Assembly (NCBI GenBank): GCA_040219935.1
Contig: JAVJUA010000055.1
Span: 62,001-126,000, forward strand
Reading direction: 5' to 3'
Source: UBA7803 sp040219935
Lineage (GTDB): Bacteria > Pseudomonadota > Gammaproteobacteria > Pseudomonadales > Azotimanducaceae
DNA length: 64,000 nt
The notes under the pieces were generated by a model, which saw nothing but the letters and a program-made list of their open reading frames with translations, was not told the origin of the DNA and did no database searches. Positions 16,429 to 25,552 of this stretch are shown one piece after another (the first letter of the stretch is position 1; the number at the start of each line of letters is the position of its first letter). The position numbers were made by a program, and so were the translations under genes.

Positions 16429-17847
16429 TCAGGGCTGAATCAGCGGCGCCGCGGCAGGCGGCAGCAGCACGGGTTGATCACGCAGCGCCCGCGCCGCACG
16501 CGACTCGATGCGGCGGCGGATGATGCCGGCGCGGCGCTCGCCGATCGGGAAGAACCAGATGGCGATGCCGGCGGCGATGAAGCAGGTGGCCGGCACGATC
16601 TGCGCCGTGACGATGATGCCCAGCGCGCCCTCGGGAGTCTGGCTTGGGGCGCCGACCTGGTAGCCGAACAGCGCGATCAGATAGAACGCCAGCGCCGAGC
16701 CGATGGCGATGTTCAGCTTGAACAGCAGCGTGGTCAGGGACAGATAGCTGGCCGCGCGGTTGGTGCCCGTCTTCAGGATGTCGTAGTCGATGATGTCGGC
16801 CAGGATCGACGGCGGCACGATGGATCCCGCACCCTGAGCCAGGCTGCCGAACAGGTACAGGGCCAGGTATGGGGCAAACGCCTCCGGGCCCGGCTCGATC
16901 AGGGCAATGGGAATCACGCCGAGTCCGAACACGACGTTGCTCACCGCCCAGGTGCGGTGCTTGCCGAAGCGGCGGACCAGCCGCAGCCACACCGGATACG
17001 ATGCCAGCGCGCCCGCCAGGCTGGCCGCCATGATGTAGGAGAACTTGTCGCCGATGCGCAGATAGGAGTCGACGAACAAAAACGACATGGCGCCGTACAT
17101 GCCGACCGCGATGCCGGCCACCACGTAGATGGGCAGGAACATGCGCAGCGGCCGGTTGATCCGCAGCGACTCCCGCAGGTCGGCGAACGCGAAGCGCTGG
17201 GTGGTGGCGACCTCGCGGCCGGCGGGTGCCCAGACCACGGCGATCGCCACCGACACCGGCAGGGTGATGAGAATGCCCCAGGTCACCACCACCAGCACGT
17301 CCGGCGTCATCCTGGTGGTATCGGCGTAGCCCAGGTAGTACATGGCCAGGGGCGTCACCAGAAACATGATGGTGCCGGTTTCCCGGAAGAAGGCACGGTA
17401 GGTGAACGTGCGCGCCCGGTCGTGGTAGCCGCGGGTCAGCTCTGTGCCCCAGGCCACGTAGGGTATTTCGTTCATGGTCCATGCCAGGAACAGCAGCATG
17501 GACCAGGCGGCGTAGTAGGCGACGCTCGGCTCCGGCGGCGGTATGAACAGGTGGTAGACGGAGATCATCGACAGCACGCAGCCGGCCATGATCCAGGGCT
17601 TGCGGCGCCCGAGCGGCGTTCGCGTGCGGTCCGACAGCACCCCCACCAGCGGGTCGGTGACCGCGTCGAACCAGCGCGAGATCAGCAGCACGGTGCCGGT
17701 GGTGACGAGGCTGATGCCGAAGTACTCGGCGTAGATGGCGGGCAGGATGCCGACCACCGGGCCATGCATGAACCACATGCACAGGAACGGGACGGAGTAG
17801 GCGACCAGCTGGCTGCGGGGGACCGGCGGCTGCGGGTCGCCGCTCAT
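16429..17847 (-). CDS. MFS transporter of the GPH (MelB-like) type
   Basis: A 472-residue membrane protein with about 12 predicted helices. The MelB/GPH hallmark is in the first third: SRWFDAVTDPLVGVLSDRTRTPLGRRKPW, containing the DP motif and the R/K-rich loop 2-3. A second loop KFGKHR-like segment (RRFGKHRTWA) appears after helix 6. GPH proteins import sugars, organic anions or amines with cations. The protein is paralogous in layout to the transporter at 30316 in the opposing operon, so each operon carries its own inner-membrane carrier. It lies 3 nt after the class V PLP enzyme and 17 nt before the serine hydrolase. Confidence 0.88.
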   Translation of the reverse strand: MSGDPQPPVPRSQLVAYSVPFLCMWFMHGPVVGILPAIYAEYFGISLVTTGTVLLISRWFDAVTDPLVGVLSDRTRTPLGRRKPWIMAGCVLSMISVYHLFIPPPEPSVAYYAAWSMLLFLAWTMNEIPYVAWGTELTRGYHDRARTFTYRAFFRETGTIMFLVTPLAMYYLGYADTTRMTPDVLVVVTWGILITLPVSVAIAVVWAPAGREVATTQRFAFADLRESLRINRPLRMFLPIYVVAGIAVGMYGAMSFLFVDSYLRIGDKFSYIMAASLAGALASYPVWLRLVRRFGKHRTWAVSNVVFGLGVIPIALIEPGPEAFAPYLALYLFGSLAQGAGSIVPPSILADIIDYDILKTGTNRAASYLSLTTLLFKLNIAIGSALAFYLIALFGYQVGAPSQTPEGALGIIVTAQIVPATCFIAAGIAIWFFPIGERRAGIIRRRIESRAARALRDQPVLLPPAAAPLIQP

Positions 17848-17850
17848 GGA

Positions 17851-19095
17851 TCAGGTGACCAGCTCGTGCATCAGCGCCAGCACCCGGTCCACCTCGTCGA
17901 TGCTGTTGTAGTGCACCGGGCCGAAGCGCAGCACGCCGCCGCTGTCGGCGCAGCCGAGCACGTCGATCACGTCCACGGCGTAGTTGTGCCCGCTCCAGGT
18001 GAACACGTTGTGCTGCCCCAGGGCCTCGGCCAGATCGGCCGGGTTCCTGCCGGCTACGGTCACCGACACCGTGGAAACCCGGGCGTCCAGGGCGTCGGCG
18101 TCGGTGATGCCGTGCACGGTCACCCCGGGCAGCGCCGCCAGGCCGCCGATCAGGCGGCCGGTTAGGGTGCGCTCGTGCTCGCACATCCACGCCTTGGCAG
18201 CCTGGATCGACCGCCTCTGGTCAGCCTCACCGAGCTGCGCGCCGAGCCAGCGGTAGTACTCGATGGCCCCCAGCAGCCCGGCGATGCCCTCGGAGTTGGC
18301 GCAGCCGGTCTCGAAGCGGTGCGGCACGCTGTCCGGCGCGGCGCGCAGCTTGTCCGGCGTGAGGCTTTCCAGCAGCCCTCCCCGGCCCCACAGCACGCCG
18401 ACGTGGGGCCCGTAGAACTTGTAGGCGGAGCAGACCAGGAAGTCGCAACCGAGCTGCTGCACGTCGACGTCGCCGTGAGGCGCGTACTGCACCGCGTCCA
18501 CGTAGCAGAGCGCATCGGAGGCCGCCTTGACCCGGGCGACGATGGCGGCCACGTCGTTGATGGTGCCGGTGATGTTGCTGGCGTAGTTGATCGCCGCCAG
18601 GCGGGTGCGTTCGTTGACCAGCTCGTCGAGGCGATTCAGATCGTAGCGGTAGCTGCCGGTGTCGAAGTCGAGCCAGCGCACCTCGAGCCCGAGGCGCCCG
18701 GCGAGCTGCACCCACGGCGTGACGTTGGCATCGTGGTCCATGCGGGTAAGCAGAATCTCGTCGCCCGGCCGAAATCGGGGCGCCAGCGCTCGGCTCGCGG
18801 CGTAGGTGAGCGACGTCATGTTCGGCCCGATCACGATCTCGTCGGCGCTGCCGGCGTTGACGAACGCGGCCATGGCCTCGCGGGCTTCGCGGGCCAGCGT
18901 CACGGTAGCCTGTGACGTCCGGAACCGTCCGCCGTAGTTGGCATTGGTCTCGCGGTAGTAGCCGGACACCCGGTCGATGACCACGTCCGGTACCTGGGTT
19001 CCGGCAGGATTGTCGAAGTAGATACGCGGCTGATCTTCATCGGTGACTGCCAGCGCGGGAAACCTGGCCCGCACCGAGTCGAGCAGGCTGCTCAT
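17851..19095 (-). CDS. class V aminotransferase / cysteine desulfurase-like PLP protein
   Basis: A 414-residue fold-type I PLP enzyme of the cysteine-desulfurase-like subfamily. The N-terminus has IYFDNPAGTQVPD. Cofactor residues are in register: VDAVQY (Asp200, Gln203) and CSAYKFYGPHVG with Lys226. The catalytic Cys loop of true desulfurases is not obvious at the C-terminus, so a lyase, epimerase or transaminase activity is as likely; this family also contains isopenicillin-N epimerase. Its start overlaps the EthD stop (ATGA). Position near the front of the operon suggests it acts on the imported substrate or an early product. Confidence 0.83.
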   Translation of the reverse strand: MSSLLDSVRARFPALAVTDEDQPRIYFDNPAGTQVPDVVIDRVSGYYRETNANYGGRFRTSQATVTLAREAREAMAAFVNAGSADEIVIGPNMTSLTYAASRALAPRFRPGDEILLTRMDHDANVTPWVQLAGRLGLEVRWLDFDTGSYRYDLNRLDELVNERTRLAAINYASNITGTINDVAAIVARVKAASDALCYVDAVQYAPHGDVDVQQLGCDFLVCSAYKFYGPHVGVLWGRGGLLESLTPDKLRAAPDSVPHRFETGCANSEGIAGLLGAIEYYRWLGAQLGEADQRRSIQAAKAWMCEHERTLTGRLIGGLAALPGVTVHGITDADALDARVSTVSVTVAGRNPADLAEALGQHNVFTWSGHNYAVDVIDVLGCADSGGVLRFGPVHYNSIDEVDRVLALMHELVT

Positions 19096-19433
19096 GATTG
19101 CTCCGGATCAATGTCAAACACGTGTTCGGTCACAGTCACACGCTGCCGGAACGCGACGTGCGCCGTCGAGTCCCGGGCTACCGCGCGCCCCGCTTCGGTC
19201 CGGTAGGCGGCTTCGAGCGCCTCGGCGCTGTCGAACCACTGCTCGACGACGGCATCGTAGGGTGAGTCCTCCGGCAGCAGGTTGAAGGTGTGCCGCCGCA
19301 GTCGGGGCAGGCGCTCGGCCAGCGTCCGGTGCTCGGTGAGCCACCAGTCACGGAAGGCGTCGCGCGTCGTGTCCGGCTGGCGAGTGAGAAAGATGATGGC
19401 CTTGAACCTCGAGTCGAGAGGTGACGATTGCAT
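19092..19433 (-). CDS. EthD domain protein
   Basis: A 113-residue protein with the dimeric alpha/beta-barrel EthD pattern: FKAIIFLTRQPDTTRDAFRDWW, TEHRTLAERLPRLRRHTFN, and a strand region YDAVVEQWFDSAEALEAAY. EthD-like proteins accompany oxidative degradation clusters and bind or isomerise small intermediates; the catalytic role is usually undefined. It is the first gene of the leftward operon. Its promoter region overlaps a perfect-arm 19-bp palindrome (19461-19479) resembling sites in front of the divergent TonB receptor gene. Confidence 0.8.
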   Translation of the reverse strand: MQSSPLDSRFKAIIFLTRQPDTTRDAFRDWWLTEHRTLAERLPRLRRHTFNLLPEDSPYDAVVEQWFDSAEALEAAYRTEAGRAVARDSTAHVAFRQRVTVTEHVFDIDPEQS

Positions 19434-19460
19434 GGGTGCTGGTCCGCTGACGACGCGTCG

Positions 19461-19490
19461 ATCTTAAGAGTATTAAGATGTCGAGGTCAA
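19461..19490 (-). promoter_or_regulatory. promoter of the EthD operon overlapped by a TetR-type operator
   Basis: On the minus strand TTGACC (19490-19485), an 18-bp spacer and TAAGAT (19466-19461) form a plausible sigma-70 promoter. The palindrome ATCTTAA-N5-TTAAGAT (19461-19479, perfect 7-bp arms) covers the -10 element and much of the spacer, the usual place for a repressor to block RNA polymerase. The same pattern ATCT-N7-ATTAAG occurs twice upstream of the TonB receptor gene at 20395. Confidence 0.65.
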
Positions 19491-19547
19491 GGAGATGGTC
19501 GATGGCTGCGTCAGGGCAGGGGGGTGGCGCGCGGTCTGGCAGGCCCT

Positions 19548-20234
19548 TCAGTCTTCGGGCGGCAGCAGCTTGACCTGGATCTTGTGAGTCAGCACATCGG
19601 CGACGTCGGCCGCCAGCTTCTCGATGGTCTTCTTGTCGGGCATGCGCCGATGGCCGTCGACGCCATCGGCGATGATGCTGGCCAGCCCGTGGAAGGCGGC
19701 CCAGATGGTCATCGACACGGGAAAGTCCCGGGCCGATTGCGGGCTGCGGAACTGCGGGCGGCGGCCGCTGCCGTCGCCGATGCGCGCGACGCTGGTGGCG
19801 AAGCAGGCGTCTTCCGCCTCGATCAGATCCGGATAGGCGTGGCGGTCGGCGAACCGGTAGCGGTACATGAGCTGGTGCAGGGCGGGTTCATCCAGAGCGA
19901 ACTGCAGGAACGCCCGGCCGCGGGCCCGGATCCACCCGTTCAACTCGGTCTGCTCTCTTCCCGCCTGCTGGTAGATTCCGATGAGCTGGCGGAAGCCGGC
20001 GGCAGCGGCGGCGGCGAGCAGCGCTTCCTTGTTCGGGAAGTATTGGTAGACCGCGGGGGCGGAGACGCCCAGCCGCTGGGCGACCCGCGCCAGGGTGAGG
20101 CTGTCCAGGTTGCCTTCCCGCAGCACGTCCAGCGCGACCTCGAGAATCTCGTCCCGCGACAGGCCCTTGTGATAGTGCGCCTTCTGCGCCTTCTGCGCCT
20201 TTCGCGGCGCGCTGGTCGCGCTGGTAGTGGCCAT
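19548..20234 (-). CDS. TetR/AcrR family transcriptional regulator
   Basis: A 228-residue regulator. An unusual Lys/Ala-rich N-terminal arm (RKAQKAQKAHYHKG) precedes the TetR DNA-binding domain: SRDEILEVALDVLREGNLDSLTLARVAQRLG followed by SAPAVYQYFPNKEALL, the recognition helix region. The ligand domain (about 75-228) is all helical and contains HQLMYRYRF and a dimerisation-type helix. It lies between two divergent catabolic operons and is oriented with the leftward one. Three similar 19-bp sites flank it (19461, 20289, 20333), so it probably represses both operons and itself until an inducer derived from the substrate binds. The target sites are inferred. Confidence 0.92.
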   Translation of the reverse strand: MATTSATSAPRKAQKAQKAHYHKGLSRDEILEVALDVLREGNLDSLTLARVAQRLGVSAPAVYQYFPNKEALLAAAAAAGFRQLIGIYQQAGREQTELNGWIRARGRAFLQFALDEPALHQLMYRYRFADRHAYPDLIEAEDACFATSVARIGDGSGRRPQFRSPQSARDFPVSMTIWAAFHGLASIIADGVDGHRRMPDKKTIEKLAADVADVLTHKIQVKLLPPED

Positions 20235-20288
20235 GGCTGCCGATTGCCGGTGGTGGCGAAGCGGCCATGGTAACTCAGGTCGGGTCCG

Positions 20289-20351
20289 AACTTAATGCCA
20301 TGCAGATCGGCTCAATCTTTTCTTGCATTAGAATCTTATGCAGATTAAGTT
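20289..20351. promoter_or_regulatory. divergent tetR / TonB-receptor control region with two operator-like sites
   Basis: Site A (minus strand of 20289-20307) and site B (plus strand of 20333-20351) both read ATCT-N7-ATTAAGTT, and both continue with C, forming a 9-bp outer inverted repeat (20288-20296 with 20344-20352). They match the EthD-operon palindrome at 19461 (ATCT-N7-ATTAAGAT). Between and overlapping them is a further 19-bp imperfect palindrome (20324-20342, 8 of 9 pairs). A possible plus-strand promoter is TTGCAT (20323) with TAAGTT (20346), spacer 17. This is the expected layout of a TetR autoregulated divergent promoter. Confidence 0.6.
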
Positions 20352-20394
20352 CTGCGAACGCGGGGGAGTAACCGAGTAATCGTTGGGGGTCAAC

Positions 20395-22713
20395 ATGACT
20401 ATCGAGAAACGAAACGGCGTCGCCCGGGCGGCCGCCATCGCGGTGCTGCTCTCAGGCGCCGCGCCCATGGCTCACGTGCACGCCGCGCAGGCGGATTACA
20501 TTGAAGAGGTGGTGGTCACGGCGCAGAAGCGCTCGGAGAGCATCCAGGACGTGCCGGTGGCGGTGACCGCCCTGACTGCCAGGACGCTCGAGGACATGGG
20601 GGCGCAGTCCTTCATGGACTATCAGCGCTTCCTGCCGTCGCTGTCCGTGCTGTCCCGGGGGGACGGCAATTCCACGCTGCAGGTGCGCGGCGTATCGCCG
20701 CCCGGATTCGGCACTCAGGCCACAACGGCCGTCTACTTCGACGAGACGCCGGTGACCGCGCAGTTCGGTCAGGCCGACACGCCCGTGGTGGACATCGAGC
20801 GTGTCGAGCTGCTGCGCGGGCCCCAGGGCACGCTGTATGGGGAGGGCTCGATCGGCGGCACGCTGCTGATCATCTCCAACAAGCCCAGCACCGACGCGTT
20901 TACCGCCGAAGCCGAGGTGGAGGGCTCCAGTACCAAGGGCGGCGAGGGCAACTACGCCGTCAATGGGGTGGTCAACATCCCGCTGAGCGACATCGCCGCG
21001 CTGCGGGTCTCGGGCTACTTCCGTGACATGGGCGGCTGGGTCGACAGCGCCGGCCGTCGCGCCGCGCCGGCGGACGTGGTGGGCGACATTGCACTCACCG
21101 ACTTTTCCAACATCAACTCCCGCGAGATCTACGGCGGCCGCGCTGCGCTGCGCCTCACGCCCAGCGAGCGGCTGACCATCGACCTCGCCACCATGTACAC
21201 CATGATCGACGGCGATGACGTGGACGTTGACGTCAACGACCCGGCGCTGCTGTCGCCCGGATTCCAGCCGAACGTGGTGGTGGTGGGCAAGCACACGTCT
21301 GACTCGTCCATCGCCAACTACCGCGAGGAGTGGTACCAGAACACCGGCCTCACGATCACCTACGATCTCGATTGGGCAGAAATAGTCTCGGCGACCACCT
21401 ACTTCGAGCGTGATCTGGATGAGCTGGCCGAGCAGCCGGGATACGCGTTCTTCGCGGACGCCGACAGCTGGTCCAACTACACCCAGGTCGATGAGTACGT
21501 CTCCCACGAGACCCGCATCGCCTCGACCACCGACAGCAAGCTGCAGTGGATCGGCGGGGTCTTCTACCGCGATCGTAAGATCAAGGCGGAGAGCGATTTC
21601 GGCACCACGTACATTCACGACATGGTGGAGGACGGGCTGTACTTCGGCACGCCGATTCCCGCGCTGCCCGGCCAGACCCAGCTGCTCGGCATCTTCAACC
21701 TGCCGTCGGAAACCACCTTCGAGCACATCGCCGCGTTCGGTTCGGTCACCTACAGCTTCACCGACAAGATCGACGTCACGGTCGGCCTGCGGTACTTCGA
21801 GGAGGATCAGACCTCGGACGCAATCTCGTCGATCATGGACTTCGCCGCCGTTCCCGCGCTGGTGGTGGACGCGGTCACCAACGGCACCGCGTTCGACGCG
21901 CCGTTCGTGCAGCGGGCGCGCACCCAGTTCGATACCAAGGACGACGGCATCACCTCGCGATTCAACGTCACCTATCGTGCCAACGACGACTGGATGGTGT
22001 ACTTCACCGCCGCGGAAGGCTTCCGCTCCGGCGGCGTCAACCGCAATCCGGCCACCGATCGCCTCACCGGTGATCCGCTCCCGGATCGTCAGGCGTTCGA
22101 ATCCGACCAGCTCTGGAACTACGAACTCGGCTCCAAGAACACCTGGCTGGACGGCCGGCTGGTGGTCAACAGCGCGCTGTTCTTCATCGAGTGGGACGAC
22201 ATCCAGGTGCCAGGCGTGATCAACGGCGTGCAGCAGCGCTGGATCACCAACGCCGGCAAGGCCGAGAGCAAGGGCGGCGAGGTGGAGTTCGTGGCGCGGC
22301 CGACCGAGGCGCTGTCCATCAGCGGCTCGCTGAGCTACGTTGACGCCGCGCTGTCCGAGGCCGCCATCGGCCAGCCGTCGGGCACCAAGCTGCCCCAGGT
22401 GGCGGATTGGAAGTACGCGCTCGCCGTGCAGTACATGTTCCCGCTGGCCAATGGCTACAACGCGCGGCTGCGGGCCGATTACTCCTTCATGGACGACCAG
22501 CCTCAGAACCTGAGCCGGACGTCGCCGATGAACCCGAGCTATGAGCTGGTGAACCTCCGGGCCGTGCTGGAAGCCGATACCTGGAGTGCCGAGCTGTTCG
22601 TCGACAACCTGTTCGACGAGTACGCGTCCCTCGGCATCGACGCCGGCTACCTCGGCAACTTCCGCAACCGTCCCCGTACGGCCGGGCTGCGTATTCGCGC
22701 CGACCTGCGGTAA
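20395..22713 (+). CDS. TonB-dependent outer-membrane receptor
   Basis: A 772-residue receptor that would import a substrate across the outer membrane with TonB-ExbBD energy. A Sec signal ends near AHVHAAQA. The TonB box EEVVVTAQKR lies at about residues 37-46, followed by a plug domain (VPVAVTALTARTLEDMGAQ and VERVELLRGPQGTLYGEGSIGGTLLI). The beta barrel ends in an aromatic-poor RTAGLRIRADLR. The ATG at 20395 follows GGGGGT and is preferred to a TTG at 20383. It heads the rightward operon, and its stop overlaps the amidase ATG (TAATG). The ligand is unknown; the hydrolases behind it point to an amide- or peptide-like compound. Confidence 0.93.
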   Translation: MTIEKRNGVARAAAIAVLLSGAAPMAHVHAAQADYIEEVVVTAQKRSESIQDVPVAVTALTARTLEDMGAQSFMDYQRFLPSLSVLSRGDGNSTLQVRGVSPPGFGTQATTAVYFDETPVTAQFGQADTPVVDIERVELLRGPQGTLYGEGSIGGTLLIISNKPSTDAFTAEAEVEGSSTKGGEGNYAVNGVVNIPLSDIAALRVSGYFRDMGGWVDSAGRRAAPADVVGDIALTDFSNINSREIYGGRAALRLTPSERLTIDLATMYTMIDGDDVDVDVNDPALLSPGFQPNVVVVGKHTSDSSIANYREEWYQNTGLTITYDLDWAEIVSATTYFERDLDELAEQPGYAFFADADSWSNYTQVDEYVSHETRIASTTDSKLQWIGGVFYRDRKIKAESDFGTTYIHDMVEDGLYFGTPIPALPGQTQLLGIFNLPSETTFEHIAAFGSVTYSFTDKIDVTVGLRYFEEDQTSDAISSIMDFAAVPALVVDAVTNGTAFDAPFVQRARTQFDTKDDGITSRFNVTYRANDDWMVYFTAAEGFRSGGVNRNPATDRLTGDPLPDRQAFESDQLWNYELGSKNTWLDGRLVVNSALFFIEWDDIQVPGVINGVQQRWITNAGKAESKGGEVEFVARPTEALSISGSLSYVDAALSEAAIGQPSGTKLPQVADWKYALAVQYMFPLANGYNARLRADYSFMDDQPQNLSRTSPMNPSYELVNLRAVLEADTWSAELFVDNLFDEYASLGIDAGYLGNFRNRPRTAGLRIRADLR

Positions 22714-24137
22714 TGCGGCTCGAAGTCGAAAACGGGAAGGACGGCGTCACCGAGTCGATGCTCGCCATCGCCGATGCCGTCCGCCGCGGCGAACGCTCGG
22801 CGGTGAGCGTGCTCGAGTCCTGCCTCGCCACCATCCGGGCGCGGGACGCGGACATCAACACGTTCGCCTTCCTCTGCGAGGATGTCGCCTATGCCGCCGC
22901 CGAGGCGGTGGACGCGGCGGTGGCCCGGGGGGAAGACCCCGGGCCGCTCGCGGGCGTGCCGTTCGGGGTCAAGGATCTCGAAGACTGCCGGGGCATGAAG
23001 ACCACCCAGGGTTCGGTGTTCCTGCTCGATACGCCGCCCAAGACCGAGGACTCCATTCACGTGGCGCGTCTGCGCGCCGCCGGCGCCGTGCCGGTGGGCA
23101 AGACCAACGCCTCCGAGTTCGGCATGGACAGCGCCACCTCGAACCGGGCGTACGGCGTCACCCGCAACCCCTGGGATCTGCGCATGACGCCTGGAGGCTC
23201 CAGCGGCGGGTCGTCCGCCGCGGTGGCGGCCGGCCTGGTGCCGTTCGCCACCTCCACCGACGGCGGCGGCTCCACTCGGGAGCCGGCGGCGTTCACCAAC
23301 CTGGTCGGCCTGAAGCCCAGCCACGGCCGCATTCCCAAGAACGGCGGCTTCTCCAACTGGTCCGTGCACGGGGTGCTGACCCGCACCGTGGCCGAGACCG
23401 CCCGCTGCCTGGATGTCACGGCAGGGCCCGACGATCTCGACCGGCAGTCGTTGCCGAAGGTGGGCTACCGCTACGAGGACGTGATCGAGCATCTCGAGGT
23501 GGGCGGTCTGCGGGCCGTGTTCTCTCCGGACCACGGCTACGCGGTGGTGGACCCGGAAGTCGTCGAGATCGCGTCGGCAGCGGCGCGCCGGCTCGTGGAA
23601 GCCGCAGGCCTGGTCGCCGCGGACGAGACGTTTCAGCCCACCAACGTGCTGCGTCACTGGGCCGCCATCAGCCTGAACGGCATCGAGGCCGACTTCACCG
23701 AACGGGGCATGCTGCCCGACCGCTTCGACGAGCTCTCGGACAAGGTGCAGTTCCTGCTGCGGCGCCTGCGCGAGCGCGGCGACAGCGCTGACCTCAAGGC
23801 CTCGTGGAACGCCATCTACCAGCTCGAGCGCGACGTGGCCGGGTTCTTCCGCAGCAACGACCTGCTGATGACGCCGGCCACCGCCTGCCCGCCGTATCCG
23901 GCGGATCAGGTGAGCGTCGACCTGATCGATGGCCGTGATGCCTCGATGTCGGGCGTCGAGCCGTTCGGCATGCTGGCCAACGTCTGCTGGAACCCGTCCA
24001 TCTCGATTCCGGCCGGCTTCACCGCTGCCGGACTGCCGGTGGGTCTGCAGATCACCGCGCGGCGCCACCGTGACGACATCGTGCTGCGTCTGGCCAGGAT
24101 CTGGGAGCAGACCCAGCCCTGGTCGTTTCCCTGGTAG
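22713..24137 (+). CDS. amidase-signature family amidohydrolase
   Basis: A 474-residue amidase-signature enzyme that hydrolyses carboxamide bonds through a Ser-cisSer-Lys triad. Lys87 lies in GVPFGVKDLE, the cis-Ser in GGSSGGSSAAVAAG (Ser163), and the nucleophile Ser187 in STDGGGSTREPA. No signal peptide is seen, so it is probably cytoplasmic. Its ATG overlaps the TonB receptor stop, which ties it closely to import. The substrate may be an aryl- or acyl-amide, a peptide amide or the side-chain amide of the imported molecule; the family is too broad to say more. Confidence 0.92.
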   Translation: MRLEVENGKDGVTESMLAIADAVRRGERSAVSVLESCLATIRARDADINTFAFLCEDVAYAAAEAVDAAVARGEDPGPLAGVPFGVKDLEDCRGMKTTQGSVFLLDTPPKTEDSIHVARLRAAGAVPVGKTNASEFGMDSATSNRAYGVTRNPWDLRMTPGGSSGGSSAAVAAGLVPFATSTDGGGSTREPAAFTNLVGLKPSHGRIPKNGGFSNWSVHGVLTRTVAETARCLDVTAGPDDLDRQSLPKVGYRYEDVIEHLEVGGLRAVFSPDHGYAVVDPEVVEIASAAARRLVEAAGLVAADETFQPTNVLRHWAAISLNGIEADFTERGMLPDRFDELSDKVQFLLRRLRERGDSADLKASWNAIYQLERDVAGFFRSNDLLMTPATACPPYPADQVSVDLIDGRDASMSGVEPFGMLANVCWNPSISIPAGFTAAGLPVGLQITARRHRDDIVLRLARIWEQTQPWSFPW

Positions 24138-24142
24138 CCGGC

Positions 24143-25552
24143 GTGGCGGCCTCCGGTCGGCATGCCCTGCTCGATGCGCTCGGCCCGCTGACGCCGGTCG
24201 CGGGTCGGCCCGTACGCTGGACGCTGGAAGCACGCATGGCCCATCACGGCGTGCCCGGGGTCAGCATCGCCGTGATCGATGAGGGCCGGATCTGCTGGGC
24301 CGGCGGCGCCGGGGTGGTGGATCGGCAGCGGGGCACCGTCGTGGACGAGCACACGCTCTTCCAGGCGGCCTCCATGAGCAAGCCGGTGGCGGCCGCCGCG
24401 GTGCTGCGCGCCGTGGAGGAGGGCCACTTCGATCTGGATGCGCCGGTGAACGACCGCCTCACGAGCTGGCGCATTCCCGACAACGATCTCACCCGCCGGA
24501 CGCCGGTGACGCTGCGTCACATCCTCAGCCACACCGGCGGTCTCACGGTGTGGGGGTTCGGAGGCTACCCGCAGGGCGCGTCGCTGCCCACCCTGCCCGA
24601 AGTGCTGTCCGGGGCGCCGCCAGCCAACTCGCCGCCGGTATTCGTCGACACGCTGCCGGGCACCCGGGAGCGATACTCCGGCGGCGGCACCACCATCGCT
24701 CAGCTCGCCCTGCAGGAAGCGTTCGGGCAGCCCTACGAAGAGATCCTCCGGCAACTCGTGCTGCAACCGCTCGGCATGCAGGCGAGCACTTTCGCTCAGC
24801 CGCTGCCCGAGGCGCTGGCGGATCGCGCAGCGGCCGGCCACGACGTCGACGGGCACCCGATCGCGGGCCTCTGGCACGTCTATCCCGAGCAGGCCGCCGC
24901 GGGGCTTTGGACCACGGCATCCGACTACGCGCGCTTTCTGATCGGCCTGCAGCGCGCCTACCGGGGTGAGCCCGGGGCGCTCCTGCGCCCGGAAACTGCG
25001 CAAGACATGGCCACCGTCCCGACGGGCGGCGGCAGCTTCGGCCTTGGACCCAAGGTCATCGGTCGCGGCCGGGCGCGGCGCTTCCAGCACGGCGGCTCCA
25101 ATGCCGGCTACATCTGCGGCTCCAGCGCCTTTCTGGACGGCAGCCGGGGCGTCGTGGTGCTGACCAACAGCGACGCCGGTGCCACCCTGGCCGAGGAGAT
25201 CATCATCGCGGTGGCCACCGTCTTCGGCTGGCCCGACTATCTGCGGGCGCCGCGGCCTTGCCGGGCGCTGACCGCGGCCGATGCCGGCCGCTATGCGGGC
25301 CGCTACCGGCTCGGCGCGGGCGCGCCGTTTCCGACCGCCGAGGTCGGCGCCGATGGCGAGGGGCTGTGGTACCGGCTCGGCGCCCAGCGTCCACGCCGCC
25401 TGCTGGCCGAGTCGGCGGAGCGGTTCTTCAGCCCCGAGACCCTCTACGACACGGTCTTCCGTCGCGACAGCGGCGGCCGCATCCGCGGCTTCTCGGTCGA
25501 GGACGGCGAGCGGGTGATCCTGAACGGAGAACGGATGGACGATGATGGCTGA
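24143..25552 (+). CDS. serine hydrolase, beta-lactamase/D-aminopeptidase fold
   Basis: A 469-residue S12-type enzyme starting with GTG 5 nt after the amidase stop. The active site is SMSK (Ser77, Lys80), a YSGGG segment near residue 178 in the Tyr-x-Asn position, and HGGSNAGY near 315 in the KTG position. A C-terminal extra domain of about 100 residues (from about 370) resembles the beta-barrel appendage of esterases and D-aminopeptidases in this family. No signal peptide is evident. The stop overlaps the pepN start. Together with the second member at 15320, it suggests stereo-unusual amide or ester bonds are cleaved. Confidence 0.87.
   Translation: MAASGRHALLDALGPLTPVAGRPVRWTLEARMAHHGVPGVSIAVIDEGRICWAGGAGVVDRQRGTVVDEHTLFQAASMSKPVAAAAVLRAVEEGHFDLDAPVNDRLTSWRIPDNDLTRRTPVTLRHILSHTGGLTVWGFGGYPQGASLPTLPEVLSGAPPANSPPVFVDTLPGTRERYSGGGTTIAQLALQEAFGQPYEEILRQLVLQPLGMQASTFAQPLPEALADRAAAGHDVDGHPIAGLWHVYPEQAAAGLWTTASDYARFLIGLQRAYRGEPGALLRPETAQDMATVPTGGGSFGLGPKVIGRGRARRFQHGGSNAGYICGSSAFLDGSRGVVVLTNSDAGATLAEEIIIAVATVFGWPDYLRAPRPCRALTAADAGRYAGRYRLGAGAPFPTAEVGADGEGLWYRLGAQRPRRLLAESAERFFSPETLYDTVFRRDSGGRIRGFSVEDGERVILNGERMDDDG

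Noticed and set aside
16474..18165. 563-codon plus-strand frame over the MFS and class V PLP genes
   Set aside because: Shadow of two well-supported minus-strand genes; Gln/His/Asp-rich low-complexity translation.
17851..19095. IscS-type cysteine desulfurase
   Set aside because: PLP residues match, but there is no clear catalytic Cys loop and no iron-sulfur assembly genes nearby.
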